Below are positions 19,901-30,107 of a DNA stretch of 64,000 nt, in pieces. The stretch is from Paramoeba atlantica (Eukaryota > Discosea), in the NCBI GenBank assembly GCA_977017575.1, contig CDRNVI010000049.1, positions 310,001-374,000 of the forward strand, written 5' to 3'. Within the stretch, counting starts at the first letter, position 1. Each line of letters begins with the position of its first letter. The notes under the pieces are model-generated. The model worked only from the letters and a program-made list of their open reading frames with translations, had not been told where the DNA came from and ran no database searches. The translations under genes were made by a program, and so were the position numbers.

Positions 19901-20900
19901 GCAGGGGTCTGGACTGCATAAAGTTTGCGCAAAGAGCCCCTCCCCAACAGTTCCGCCAGGTTTTCGGGGGACGGGGCGTGGTCGGTTCCTTCTATATACG
20001 CGCTCTGTGTGCATGGGGGCGTAACGGACACAGGTTCGGGCGGGGTTCCGGCCGTGTGTGCGGGCTCCGGCTGGAGGGGGCCGACCGTAATGGCCGCCGC
20101 CACGATCCCTTCGAGGATCGTCCCGCTGACGAGCGGGGTGGGCTCCCCCATATGGACCGGCGCGAGGCTGCCATCCTCGGAGTGTTGCTCTCCGGCGTGC
20201 TGGTTGCCCTCCCCCTGACGAGGGAAGTTGGGTTCAGAACCTTTCGGGAGGTTACCGGCCTTTGCGGGAATGCTGCGAGGTTGCGGGGGGGCCCTAGCAT
20301 TAGGAGGGGATGTTACGTAAGGGCCTGAAGGGAGGCTGCGCGCGAGAGACCGAGTATCGCGAGTCTTGCGGTGAGGTCCCGGGTTAGCCTCGATGCACCC
20401 CCGTCTCAAGTTGCATCGCACCAGTTCCGCCCACCACCCCGAGTCGGCGATTAAACCCTCGGAAGGGAGGAAATACCAGTATACGGACCCTTCTTCTGCC
20501 TCAAAAGGGGTCCATGCACATGCGAAGTCGTGAGCTAGTGCCAACGTGTGGCAAAGAAAGAAGGGAATATTTTCTGCGGGGAGGGGGGCTTTCGTGTTGA
20601 TGCATGAGCCGTGTGTTGTTCCGTCGAACACCCTGACATGGTGTCCGTGTAGCGAATCGTTGAAAGGTACGAGCAGGGTGGCCCAAATACTGGGCGAGGC
20701 GCCCACGTCCTCGTCTGTCTCCAGGTAGGGGCCTCCCTGGTCGCTGGTTAGGCATACGCGGTCCGATGGGACCCCTAGCGTGAGGCCGACTGTGTGGGCT
20801 AAGCCTTGGAGTGGGCATCCGGGTGGGACCGGAACCATGATGTGCCCCATAGCGTGGGGTCCTAGGTGCAGGTTAACCTTGGTCCAGACCTCCTCATGGA
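16989..20900 (-). pseudogene. LINE ORF2: 2A-like motif, RT and endonuclease, broken
   Basis: Segment 20,850-19,582 has an unassigned 150-residue start, then GCIEANPGPH (NPGP at 20,374-20,385) and a Pro-rich linker. Segment 19,615-18,197 is the RT: APLRAPGPSGWTKELL, DLENAFNSI, TRGIKQGDPLSPI and AYLDD. Segment 18,230-17,804 carries QCVCGATLRNEDFCVHALDC (Cys/His knuckle) and NGRGPDI. Segment 17,357-16,989 carries CFQLGRKLALVDVTVVNPLA, then EGNKRRAHDEM and FFPLAFTTYGVPG, the rest of the endonuclease. Frames change near 19.6 kb and 18.2 kb. The frame is open upstream of 20,850 into ORF1, so ORF2 may start in the overlap. Confidence 0.7.
17360..17801. mobile_element. 442-bp MITE inserted in the LINE endonuclease
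   Basis: The two ends are inverted repeats of about 100 bp with few mismatches, starting CAGGGGGGTAAAT and continuing with GATGCTGCGGGGGGTCTAAA, then CGAGAGCTCTCG. TA lies on each side (17,358-17,359 and 17,802-17,803). Removing the element and one TA brings the endonuclease frame together as G-R-G-P-D-I-C-F-Q-L-G-R-K, which proves the insertion and the TA duplication. It is non-coding. A single related end lies at 48.73 kb. Confidence 0.85.
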
Positions 20901-21680
20901 GTTCCAGAGGGGGAGGGGGGGCGTCCCCTGTGGGCCGTGCGCTCCCCCCGACGGGTGGCGAAATCGAGGGGCGTCAGCCATAGGGGGCGGCGGAGAGTCT
21001 ACTTCAATGTGCCCACTCGCCGGGGTTGTCGGGGCCCTGTTTAATAAGGCGATGCGCTGCAGTTCCCCGAGCCACACGTTGTGGAGTTCGGAGGCTGAGG
21101 CCCACTGGAGGTCTGAGATATCTGAAGCTCCCCACCGGTGTTCCTTGAGAAGGTGGGCGGCGGTCGCGCGGACAGCGGCCTGTTCGTGGACGAGCTTATG
21201 TTCCGCCAGCTTCCGCTGATGGAGGAAGACTCGCCCACAAGTATGACAAAGATGTGCTCGATCCTCGACCAGTTTGCGTTCCCTATGCTCCTGCCTCGCA
21301 TCCTGGCAGAGTAGGGCGAGCCACTCTGAGATGATGTCCTCCCGCGCCCTCGCGAAGTCGGCCTCCAGAGCTCGGGCAGCGCTCGCTAGACGATGCTCTT
21401 CGACTTCGTGTCTGAGGTCCGAGGACACTCCATCCTTGCGTCCCCTATTGAAGAGAGCCCCCATAATTTCGGCATTCTTAGATGCTATGATCGCAAGTTG
21501 GTCCTGGAGCGGGGGTGCTTTGCCAGTTACGGTGCCGGAGGGGGGTTCTGTACCTTGGGTTGATAGGCGCGGAGGGATGGGTGAGAGCAATCTGGCCTTA
21601 TCCGCGTAAGAGTGGGTCAAATGGGTGGGCGTCGGCCGAGGGGCGAAGGAGACCCGGGATCTCAATACTGTTCTCAACAT
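20862..21680 (-). CDS. LINE ORF1: C2H2 zinc-finger protein
   Basis: The frame is 272 codons from an ATG at 21,680. The centre has one classical C2H2 finger, CHTCGRVFLHQRKLAEHKLV then H (C-x2-C-x12-H-x3-H), flanked by Arg/Glu-rich helices. Pro-rich segments lie at both ends. A finger of this kind N-terminal to RT is typical of site-specific RLE LINEs, where it helps find the target DNA. The end overlaps the open start region of ORF2 in another frame. Confidence 0.6.
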   Translation of the reverse strand: MLRTVLRSRVSFAPRPTPTHLTHSYADKARLLSPIPPRLSTQGTEPPSGTVTGKAPPLQDQLAIIASKNAEIMGALFNRGRKDGVSSDLRHEVEEHRLASAARALEADFARAREDIISEWLALLCQDARQEHRERKLVEDRAHLCHTCGRVFLHQRKLAEHKLVHEQAAVRATAAHLLKEHRWGASDISDLQWASASELHNVWLGELQRIALLNRAPTTPASGHIEVDSPPPPMADAPRFRHPSGGAHGPQGTPPLPLWNSMRRSGPRLTCT

Positions 21681-21960
21681 TAATATCTCAATATTAATGT
21701 GTACTACAAAACATACTCCAAAACGTACGCTCGGATAAATAAACTGATATCAATTTTTAAACTTAGTTCACATGGGGGAAAACAAAGCGATTGAATAGAG
21801 CCCACAGAAAAAATCCACACGAAAACAGAAGCAAAACTCGTAAGCACAATCGAGCACATAATTTAAATTTCTCCAGCTCCGAAAATGACATGCTCGCCCA
21901 AGTTCAAAGTCCGTTCTGCATATCTCGCACAATGATGCAAAAAGAAAAAATGATGATAAT

Positions 21961-23045
21961 TCAAAATCGAGGGTTCGCCCAAGTTCGAAATCCTTCGTAC
22001 AGTTCACGCACAATAGAGTAATACACTTCTTGTAAGGCACTTTTCTCCCCGTGAATACGCTTCAACTTGGAGTCTAATTCTTTGCGAGTTACATGGTTAA
22101 CAGGAGCCCCATCTACCATGAGGTAGCGTAACTTCATCAGATTTTCATCCGATATGCAGGAGCGCAGTGTCGTAATCAAGGCTTCGGACATTCCAATGCC
22201 ATTGTAGCCTTTGTGCTTGGGGTGGTAAATCGGGGGCAGTACGAAATGCTTACGACCAACGTACAAAATCGCAATCAGGACATGCTCATGTAATACGGTA
22301 TCAACCCCGCCATCCACTGCCATGCCAAAAAACGTTGCTCGATCAATTCATTGACCAAGGCTCACACCTTATCGGCGACGCGGCGTTCGTAGCGGTGAAA
22401 CATCTTCGCACTACGTGTTGCGTCGATGACATCCTTTGAATCTATTTTCGAAGGGCGGAGAGCTTCATATTCTGCAACGAACTTAAGGAAAGCATCCGTC
22501 GACAGACTATGTTTCGCGGCAAGACGTGGCCAATCAATTCGTACAAACTGCTGGACTTGGGCTTTCTGTGATTCCGCGTCTACTTGTGCGTCGGTGTCGC
22601 TGATTGCGCCTGTGCAAGTCTTTAAGTGCTTATAGCACAATGCTTCAATCCTACTGTGTGTTATAAAAGAGCATTGCGTACATTTCACGTGTCTAGCGTG
22701 GCCCATGCTGTCGCATTTAATGGTGTTGACGGGGTTTTCGGCATTTTTTACGGCCCAAGCTTCACATCCTTTTTCAGCGCATGTGAAGTCACATCTCTCA
22801 TAATCCAAGATGTTTTGATTTCTGAGAGAAGCGAACGATAGGGGGTTATTTCCAGTATTGCTTCTTCCTCTACGAGGGCGAGGAGAATCCCGGATCAACG
22901 CATTTTCCGCATTAACCGCTATTTGTGTTGGAGTTGTTTCTAGTCGCTCCATTACGGCAGCCGCGTTTTCTCGATGGGCTTCCGCAGTGGCGTTCCTGCG
23001 TCTTCGAGTGTTCGGGGGAGTAGGGTACTCGATCGGACTTTTCAT
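21961..23045 (-). pseudogene. Transposase of the TIR element, hAT-like fold suspected, frame broken
   Basis: Two minus-strand frames follow each other. The first (23,045-22,362, 227 aa) has a basic N terminus and a Cys/His-rich region (CDFTCAEKGCEAW, KCDSMGHARHVKCTQCSFIT, CYKHLKTC) likely to be a DNA-binding zinc finger. The second (22,323-21,961) reads MAVDGGVDTVLHEHVLIAIL, YVGRKHFVLPP and LMVDGAPVNHVTRKEL, which recalls the first two Asp regions of hAT-type RNase H-fold transposases. The frames differ by a shift at about 22,330-22,360. The C-terminal part beyond 21,961 is missing, probably through the LINE insertion nearby. A 43-bp block with 'TCGCCCAAGTTC' is duplicated at 21,893-21,935 and 21,971-22,013. 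Confidence 0.5.
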
Positions 23046-23333
23046 TTATGTGAAAAAGTGCTGGAGCTTAAAATAAGTTTAGAACGTCAAATAAAGAGGA
23101 TGTCACGTACATTCTATTTTCTTCGCATTAAATTATTTAATACAATGTATATTTAAAATATACATTGTATGCAAAATTTACGTGTGGGAAAAAAGTAGTA
23201 ATTACTACTTTTTAAGTAGTAACTTTAGTAATTACTAGTTTACTAGTCTAAGCTATGGAATTCCATGACCTCCCAAAAAATTACGTAAAGTACATGATTT
23301 TAACTACTCGGCATTTGGTCCCTGCTGTGTAAG

Positions 23334-24074
23334 ATGGGGGCGGTGTTGCTCATGCACCGCCTACGGCATAAGGGTGCTGCGGTGTCTGTAGAGACACTCG
23401 AGCACCTCATGCTCGACAACCATACTTTACGGGAAGGCAGATTACTCGACCCGAATGCATTGAACGCCTACGAACCTTTGACTTACGAGCCTTGGATTAA
23501 TGCGGCGGATGACGATGGTTTTCGCACTAGGGACCTGATTCGCGAGCTTCGGGATTCGCCTGAGTTTGGTTTACGCGTTAATCAGTTCTATCATGATCGC
23601 ACGTTTATTAAGCAGCAAGAGCGTTTGTTTAATTCTGTATTTTGCAAGTGGATTATTTTTGCGCGTTTGATACCCAACTGGAATGAAGGTGTGCACCTCG
23701 AAATGGGACGTGGTATTGTGCAGACACTTCGTGACGCGTACTGGCGAGCACGCCGCGTAGATGTGGACTTGGTCCATCAAAAAATGGAGAAGGATATCCG
23801 TCCGGACGACAAGTTTTATCATCACGTGAATGATCAATTGGTTGAGCGACAGAAGCAATATGCACGTGTTCAGTCTTTCTCTGCTCCACCATCTATGCAA
23901 GTTTCGCGTCCCAATCAGTTCCCACCGCGACATAATGCATATCCTCCACGACGAAATTTATTATCCTTTGGATGTCGGTCGCCTGATCACATTTGGCGCA
24001 ACTGCACGAAGCGATTCCAGCAGGATTTTCGAGGACGGGTGGCTGGCCCTGCCCACAGCAGCAAGAGTTTCTGA
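23334..24074 (+). CDS. ORF1/gag-like protein of a retroelement
   Basis: The frame is 246 codons with ATG at 23,334, 77 bp past the TIR of the preceding transposon. The middle is helical (FRTRDLIRELRDSPEFGLRV, FKWIIFARLIPNW-like). The C terminus is basic and rich in Pro and ends with a half zinc knuckle, GCRSPDHIWRNC (C-x4-H-x4-C; the first Cys of a CCHC is not seen). That is the layout of retroelement RNA-binding proteins. Whether it belongs to the endonuclease fragment that follows or to the tyrosine-recombinase element further on is not clear. Confidence 0.45.
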   Translation: MGAVLLMHRLRHKGAAVSVETLEHLMLDNHTLREGRLLDPNALNAYEPLTYEPWINAADDDGFRTRDLIRELRDSPEFGLRVNQFYHDRTFIKQQERLFNSVFCKWIIFARLIPNWNEGVHLEMGRGIVQTLRDAYWRARRVDVDLVHQKMEKDIRPDDKFYHHVNDQLVERQKQYARVQSFSAPPSMQVSRPNQFPPRHNAYPPRRNLLSFGCRSPDHIWRNCTKRFQQDFRGRVAGPAHSSKSF

Positions 24075-24161
24075 CAAAACCACACCCTAACGGCCAGTTC
24101 TATAGTAACATTCAAACGAAACAGAGCGACACTTTTAACGCAACTTCCCAAGAGGAGAAGA

Positions 24162-24830
24162 GTGGAAGAGAACATTGTACCAGTGGATGTTCGCAATGTG
24201 CAGAATTTATCAGGGAGATACGTGAGATTCGAGAATTTTTACGGCGGAACTTTGAGTTTGCAAGTAGCGGATACGGCGCGGAACTGTCTCAGATCGCAAA
24301 AGGTGGCTGTTTTTATGAAGAGCTGTAAGACTCCTATCTTTGGATTGCAAGAAACTAGGCTCACTTTTGAAAGCAGCGAACCGATAGTTCATCGTAAACT
24401 CTATATTGAAGGCATTTGGCTACATGTATATCTTATGAGCGCAATAAATGGATATAATGGTATGGCATTTATTAGCCGCATGCAATTATTTGTTGAAAAG
24501 GTCTCTGACAGAGTTATGAAAGGACGATTCGTTTTGGAAGCACAAAAGCAACGCTGTTCAATGTTTATTCCCCCATTGCTTCTTCAAAACAAGATATTCA
24601 GGAGGATTTTAATAATTCACTGTTTGACGCTTGGCACGAGTCTAATGCAGCACTAAAAATTATCTGTGGTGACTTTAACGCTCCTCTGCAGAATCCGTCG
24701 GGCCGAAAATGCTCGTCAAAGAGAGCTAAGGCTTTAAAAGAGTTTCTTGAGAGTTTGGGTGCGAAATCAGCCCACGGGACCACCAATAAATCCATTGTGG
24801 CCATTCTTGCGGGGCACGAACGTGCGTTAG
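24162..24830 (+). mobile_element. Apurinic-endonuclease-like (EEP) fragment of a retroelement, broken
   Basis: Plus-strand segments read FGLQETRLTF, GYNGMAFISR and IICGDFNAPL, the catalytic order of the exonuclease-endonuclease-phosphatase fold used by many LINEs to nick target DNA. About one break lies within the domain. No matching RT follows, because the DNA changes into a zinc-knuckle frame and then a tyrosine-recombinase element. It is therefore a remnant or part of a chimera. Confidence 0.5.
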
Positions 24831-27800
24831 CAAAAATGGTAAACCGCAATGTGTCCACCGTGTGCAAGGTTTCGGCTGGGACATTCCCTTCGGCCCCTCA
24901 AACCCCAGTGGCGCGAAACGCCTACAAGCGAACCAACCCCGGTAAACCCCCCTCAGTCATCAAAGCGTGGAACTATCCACGCGCTCCACGCGGTACGTGC
25001 CGTCACTGCGGAAAAAGAGGCCATGAAATCCGCGATTGCACGGTAAAGATCGTACCAAGCGACTTCTTGCACGGGCAAGACAGCGCCTACAAGCGTAGTC
25101 GTTCTGGCCCAGTGGTTCAGAACAAGTTTCGGAAGCAGTAGCTCAGAGTTGCAAAAAGTTAATATAATCATTTCAACCGATTGATACAGACACGTAGGGG
25201 CCATTGTTTACAGGCTCGTATAGTTATGTTGCTTATCTTTTCAAAATGTGCTTTCGAAAATTTTGCGAAACGGTAAAAATCCAGATCAGAATAATTGGGC
25301 TTGAGAAAAAACAAGTCTGTTCTTAAAAAGAATTATTTAAAGCGTAGTATCCTGCCTTAAATTGTTTTTAACAATACAGAAAACGCACGTAGTACGTGGG
25401 CTCACCATCCGTTTTTTACAATATCGGCGTTTTTAACGATTTAAAACGAATACCTTTTAGCGAAATTGTTGATTAGAATTCCTTTGACTCAAATATAACG
25501 CGAGAAGTTCTCAATATAGGTTCTCATTCATTTACAGTAGATATGATATTTTCGTTCACATACAGCTTTGCAAAGCTGCAAAGTCTCTTACATAAAATAG
25601 CCAATCATCACCACTTGGATAGGTAAAACGCGAAGGCGCGAAAGTAATATCGACCTAGTGTGGCTCCAAAATTAGTTCAAAATAAAAGAACAGTTGCAGA
25701 AACTTTAATGCATTCTCTTGAATATACAATATAATTACTATGGCCTGGTCCAGACGACGCCGTATAAGTGATGAAGCTATACAGGCTGATACACAAAGAC
25801 TGATTCAAGCTAATGTGCATTCACGGCTCTCTCAATTTGCTGTCGCCCCATAAGCTGCTCGAAGACGTTCTCTTGACTTCTCAAGAATTGAGCATCTCTT
25901 GGGGGTGCACGGTGTGTGTAACACAACCGAAGAAGCGTTCTTGACTCTTTGCGCATGCCTCTCAAGGTTTTATCGGGCCTCAAAGCTCGAGGCTCTACGC
26001 TCCGCCCTAGTGTGGCGGCAGCTTGAAGATGAACCCATAGAGCGATGCTGGTCTCAAACGATCCGTTTTCGCCGGCGGTTCAAAGGAGCCACCCGTTTGT
26101 GCCTGGATCCACAATCCAGGGGTTCAGTCACCTTTAATCAATTAAAGCAGCTGACCGAATACTGCCAGGAAGCCGGGGAAACAGAATATGCTCGAGGCTT
26201 TGCCATAGCTTATTATGGCCTCCTACGGCATAGTGAACTGGAGTTGCTCCGCAGAAACGACGTTGAAGGAGAAACTGCGACACTTCGCATTCGCGGTGGG
26301 AAAGGTCGTCTCCACTATGAGGTGGACATCGTCCAGGTACCGGAAGTTCAGGAACTAGTGACCTGCCTCAAAAAAGACGGGAACACCGTTCTTCTGCTAC
26401 ACTTCTGGAACAAAGTAAAGGCCAACGCGTTGATTCGTGCATCAGCCGTGCACTTTGAGTGGAATAGGCAATAGAACTGGTCATTCCACTGTCTTCGTCA
26501 TGGCGGTGCCGGCCATCTGACTCGCCAAGGTGTTGATCTCTCCACGCGACTTTTACGTGGCCGATGGATGTCATCCTTCAGTGCAGAAGCTTATTCTATG
26601 ATATAGCCTTATCCATCTGTTCTGTACGAGAAACAATGGCTATCCGTAGTGTATAGGTGAGTCAGGTCGTTGTGCCTAATATATAACCTTGTGTCATTTC
26701 ACATACACACTATTCATCCAATGTCAATTTCCTTGCACACTATATACAGGCGTGTACTATCATACTATTGCGATATATGTACAGTGTACCGTTTCGTCAT
26801 TCAGTAATGTCAGGAACATAATAATATGCCACATTTGTTCCTCGCAAAGCGGTTTCTTATATTCTTCTGTTTTGTATATTATGATGAGTTTCAAAAACCT
26901 TGAGCATGAATCGGACAACGGATATTTCAGCCTACAGCAAAACTACGCTCCCACACGTGGAGCGTACGCTAAGGACAGCGACCCCCTCTGCCCCCTGAAA
27001 AATATTGGTGGCATTATTATGACAGACGACATGTTCCAAACAAAATTTGGACATAATGCCAAAACGCTCTTGGGAATGTCCCCCTTCCCATCCCAAGAAA
27101 TGATCATAGAAAATGATGATCCGGACTTCCAACACTACAGGTCTCATCTGCAGGCGCTCAAGGACTGCAACGTATTGGTCCCCGTGACTCGGGAGCAAGT
27201 TACGGGAGTTGGAAAGTACATGGCGGTTCTGAAAGATGATGTGCATGCACGGGCTATATTTGATTTGCGTTACACTAACTTCATACATGTATTGAAGGAA
27301 TCCCCTTTACTATTCCTAGTACGGAACAGCTCATTCAATTCTTATTGCATCTTGGGGATTGCGCTGAAAGGGGGTTCCGTTTCCTTCACGGGGATATTAA
27401 GAACTGGTACTACCAGATCCCTATTTCAACGGAACTAGGGAACGCCTGCTGCATTCGACAGGGATCGACATACCTTCGTCCCACTGTTCTCCCAATGGGA
27501 TATAAGTTAGCTTGTGGGATAGCGCAAAGCATCATGTGGAATGTTTTGATTTACCGAGATCATGCTAGCACGGACCTAAATGGCGCTGAATCTATGCTTG
27601 ATATGACCGAAGCTCCGGGGATCGTACCTCTTCGTGAGGGAGGATTTATCGCGCTGATGTACGACTCATTTATGATTGTTGCTTCGGAGACGACGGTAAA
27701 ACGGTGGGGAGAACACCTGGTGCACAATTTCCCGAAGTTCAATATCTTAGAAAAATATCTGACGATAGAAAAAAGGTCATGCAAATTCTCTTATTGTGGT

Positions 27801-28604
27801 ATTCAAATTATTCAAAATGGTGGCCGTGTTTCCTGGGCAGCAAACGAGACCACAGCTCAAAAGTGGTTGAAGGCAGCGAGAAACCTGTCAAGCATCACAC
27901 CCCGTATATTATTCCAATTTTGTGGCTACTTGCGCCATTTAGCTACTATACTAGGAATACCACCACGAGGACTAGGAAGATTGATCAAATGTCAAAGTGT
28001 TTTAGGCGAAGTGGAAAATTGGGATGGGATAATCTTCGAACAGGGCGAACGAGAGGACCTATTAAAAACTGCCCTACGTATCATCCGCGCAAACTCGACT
28101 CCCCGAGACTGCACCATGTATCGCAGGTGTGAACATAAGCGAACCTTCTTCGCCGTTGTAGACGCGACCACAACGCGCTGGGCCGTTTGGCCTATGAAGG
28201 ACGGATTCCCTATAAAAGAAAACGTCTTAGAGCAAGAGTGTCAGTTAGCTATTGTATTGGCCGAGGCGACAGCAATATCCAAAGCGATAAGCATCGCAGT
28301 GCGCAGCGGATTCGCGAACATAATAATTGCGAGCGATAACACGGCCGCGTCTCGTGCGTTCGCCAAAGGATTTTCAAAAATTGAAGCATTGGATTCCATA
28401 ATACGAGTTCATCAATATTTTCACGGGCGAATTGTCTTAGCTGACATCGCAAGCGAAATGAATCTCGCAGATATTGGGACCCGCCCAAAAAAAGAGTACA
28501 GCCGCACCGAGTATGATTTTCGTCGTACAAGAACATGGGAACAGCTTCAAACGGCGTGGCAAATTTACAAATCGTATGGAACATTTCTAAGCAGAAACAA
28601 GTAG
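24755..28604 (+). mobile_element. Tyrosine-recombinase retroelement (DIRS/VIPER-like), fossil copy
   Basis: Parts in plus-strand order are: a basic protein with a CCHC knuckle (CRHCGKRGHEIRDC, within 24,755-25,141); about 700 bp without coding; a tyrosine recombinase (about 25,860-26,600; box I YGLLRHSEL, then GGKGR, and an HxxR-type region); and reverse transcriptase plus RNase H (about 26,880-28,604; WYYQIPIS, ALMYDS, VVDATTTRWAV, IIIASDNTAAS, ADIGTRP). YR retroelements integrate through a circular intermediate and lack the DDE integrase. The recombinase lies upstream of the RT, unlike DIRS and Ngaro and as described for VIPER of trypanosomes. The copy is broken, with about two or three breaks. 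Its terminal repeats were not found, and the left limit may lie further right. The age looks moderate, since long stretches still read. Confidence 0.6.
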
Positions 28605-29058
28605 AGATTATCCATACCTCCTCATTATAAGCATAAGTGGAAGCTTTATCTCATATCCGCATGTATTATTATTACATTAGTGATAAACAGTTCATAAACA
28701 CTTATGACATAAACTCTAATGCGTGTATACACATCACCTCAAGATGTATACATTTCTTACGTCCACCTTCTTCCTAAGTGTGCTATACTTACGATCGATA
28801 TCACGATGCTGCGTAATAGTAATCTATTATACAATATACATAGAATTATAAAAGTATACATTTTAGGCTTATAAAGTACGGGAAGCAGTACGTCATCAAT
28901 GTCCATTTAAGCTCTGACACAGTGATTGATAAATGCGGTGCACGTGCTTGAATGGGAACCCTCCTAGTGGGACTGGCACATAGTAGGTTTAATAGGATTC
29001 CGATTTTGGGCAAAATTCCCTTCTTCGCGGCGCCTTTTTTTTATCGTTGTTAAACAAG
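28605..29058. other. AT-rich non-coding stretch between two elements
   Basis: Nothing coding is visible. It probably contains the 3' end of the YR retroelement. From 29,023 it has half of the GC-rich hairpin family (CTTCGCGGCGCC followed by T9), directly left of the Harbinger-like element and its AAG border. Confidence 0.4.
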
Positions 29059-29078
29059 GGAGACTGTGCAAGTCTTGG

Positions 29079-29128
29079 TTGGCATGAGTTGGCATGAATT
29101 GGCACAAGTTGGCATGAGTTGGCATGAG
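29079..29128 (+). repeat. Left 10-bp tandem array of the Harbinger-like element
   Basis: Five copies of TTGGCATGAG with changes at the last positions (TTGGCATGAA, TTGGCACAAG). The period is exactly one helical turn. It lies 8 bp inside the TIR, so it is a likely transposase binding array. Confidence 0.85.
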
Positions 29129-29267
29129 TAGCCATATTTTTGTTTTATCAGCCAATTTAAATCTTTTTTCGGTGCGTTCTGCAAAGTTTAGTTACAAATG
29201 TATATTCGTTAAAATTCATCTAAAGAGTTCGGTATTCAAGTTTTTTTTTCTTTGCACCACATCACTT

Positions 29268-30107
29268 ATGTCATTCCAAGCATCAATCTATCGCCAGATG
29301 TGCGAAGGAAAATGTCAGAAAATGACACCGTTCACTCTTCCCACCGAAGGTCGATCATCTTTTTGTGTTTATTGCAAATGGTGTGTCGATTCCGAGCAGC
29401 ACAGAGATGTATGTGTGCAATGCTTGCAGTATGGGGTATTCAACGGTTCTGATGTTTGTGCGACTTGTGGGCAATCACAAGTCGTTGAATCTTTTTCTCC
29501 TCCCCTCCTTCAGGAATTATTGTCATCCGATCTGGACCTTGAATCAGTAAAGCGCACAGCCAGCCAATTCTTTCGGAAGACTGTTTTGGGGTTGTGATTT
29601 ACTTTTTCGCATGTGGCGTATGCCCTGATTGCGTGCAAAGCCAGCATTGACTGGGCTGATGACGGAACTAAGTTTTTGCGGGCAGGCATTAACTACGCCA
29701 AAAAGTTCCGATTGTCTGTGAGTTCTAAAGACGAACGTGGCATGGCAACAGTATTAAAAAACATTTCGAATAGCTTTGTCGGATATTTGAATCGAAGGCG
29801 TGTGACGATTCGGTCCGATCTAAAGTCTAGAATCATCGAGAAGCTGTCCGTGCATGAAGAGAAGTTCCGGGTACGCTTGACCTATGTGGAAAAGGCCAAG
29901 GAGTACGTCGAATCAAGCTGTTGGGAAGAAGATGTTCCAGAAGTTGCGGCGACAAAGCTTCTTCAGCTCGGAGCCGTCATTCTTCATGATAAACGGAAGA
30001 GAGGCCCACCGGTTCTTCACGTCACTGTGGAGAATAGTGCGAAGGCTAAGAGGAAGGAAGAGGACAAAAAGGCGAAAGTTCATGTGGAAAGTATTAATTT
30101 AGTTTAA
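29268..30107 (+). CDS. Cys-rich accessory protein of the Harbinger-like element, one in-frame TGA
   Basis: I take the ATG at 29,268 (MSFQASIYRQMCEGKCQ); the open frame begins earlier inside the 10-bp repeats. The first 110 residues hold many CxxC pairs (CEGKC, CVYCKWC, CVQC, CATC) and probably bind zinc. A TGA at 29,595 interrupts the frame. The same frame continues after it for 170 codons (HVAYALIACKASIDWADDGT, then a basic region GYLNRRRVTIRSDLKSRIIE), ending at 30,107. PIF/Harbinger elements usually carry a second DNA-binding protein that helps the transposase reach the nucleus and the ends; this gene stands in that place but shows no Myb motif. The TGA may be a mutation or a place of readthrough. 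Confidence 0.5.

Larger units (their letters stand above)
16960..21700 (-). mobile_element. Non-LTR retrotransposon (LINE) with restriction-like endonuclease
   Basis: It lies on the minus strand, 5' end near 21.7 kb and 3' end near 16.97 kb. The parts in order are a C2H2 zinc-finger ORF1, a long ORF2 with a 2A-like motif, reverse transcriptase (RGIKQGDPLSPILFA, AYLDDVTLSG), a CCHC motif, and a restriction-like endonuclease (PDI ... DVTVVNP) at the C terminus. This order is that of the early-branching site-specific clades (R2, R4, NeSL, CRE group); I cannot place the clade. It is clearly more GC-rich than its surroundings. It is inactive: ORF2 has two frame changes and a MITE insertion. No poly(A) tail or target duplication was found. 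Confidence 0.75.
16635..23257 (-). mobile_element. TIR DNA transposon carrying a nested LINE
   Basis: Ends at 16,635-16,668 and 23,224-23,257 are inverted repeats of 34 bp with one mismatch, beginning CATAGCTTGGACTAGTAAAC on the left and CATAGCTTAGACTAGTAAAC on the right. Both are bordered by GAATTC (16,629-16,634 and 23,258-23,263), which may be a 6-bp target duplication; as it is a palindrome it could also be part of the TIR. Subterminal ACTAGTAATTACT/AGTAGT motifs recur at both ends. The transposase gene is at 21,961-23,045 on the minus strand. About 4.7 kb of LINE interrupts the space between the left end and the transposase; without it the element would be about 1.9 kb. Confidence 0.65.
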
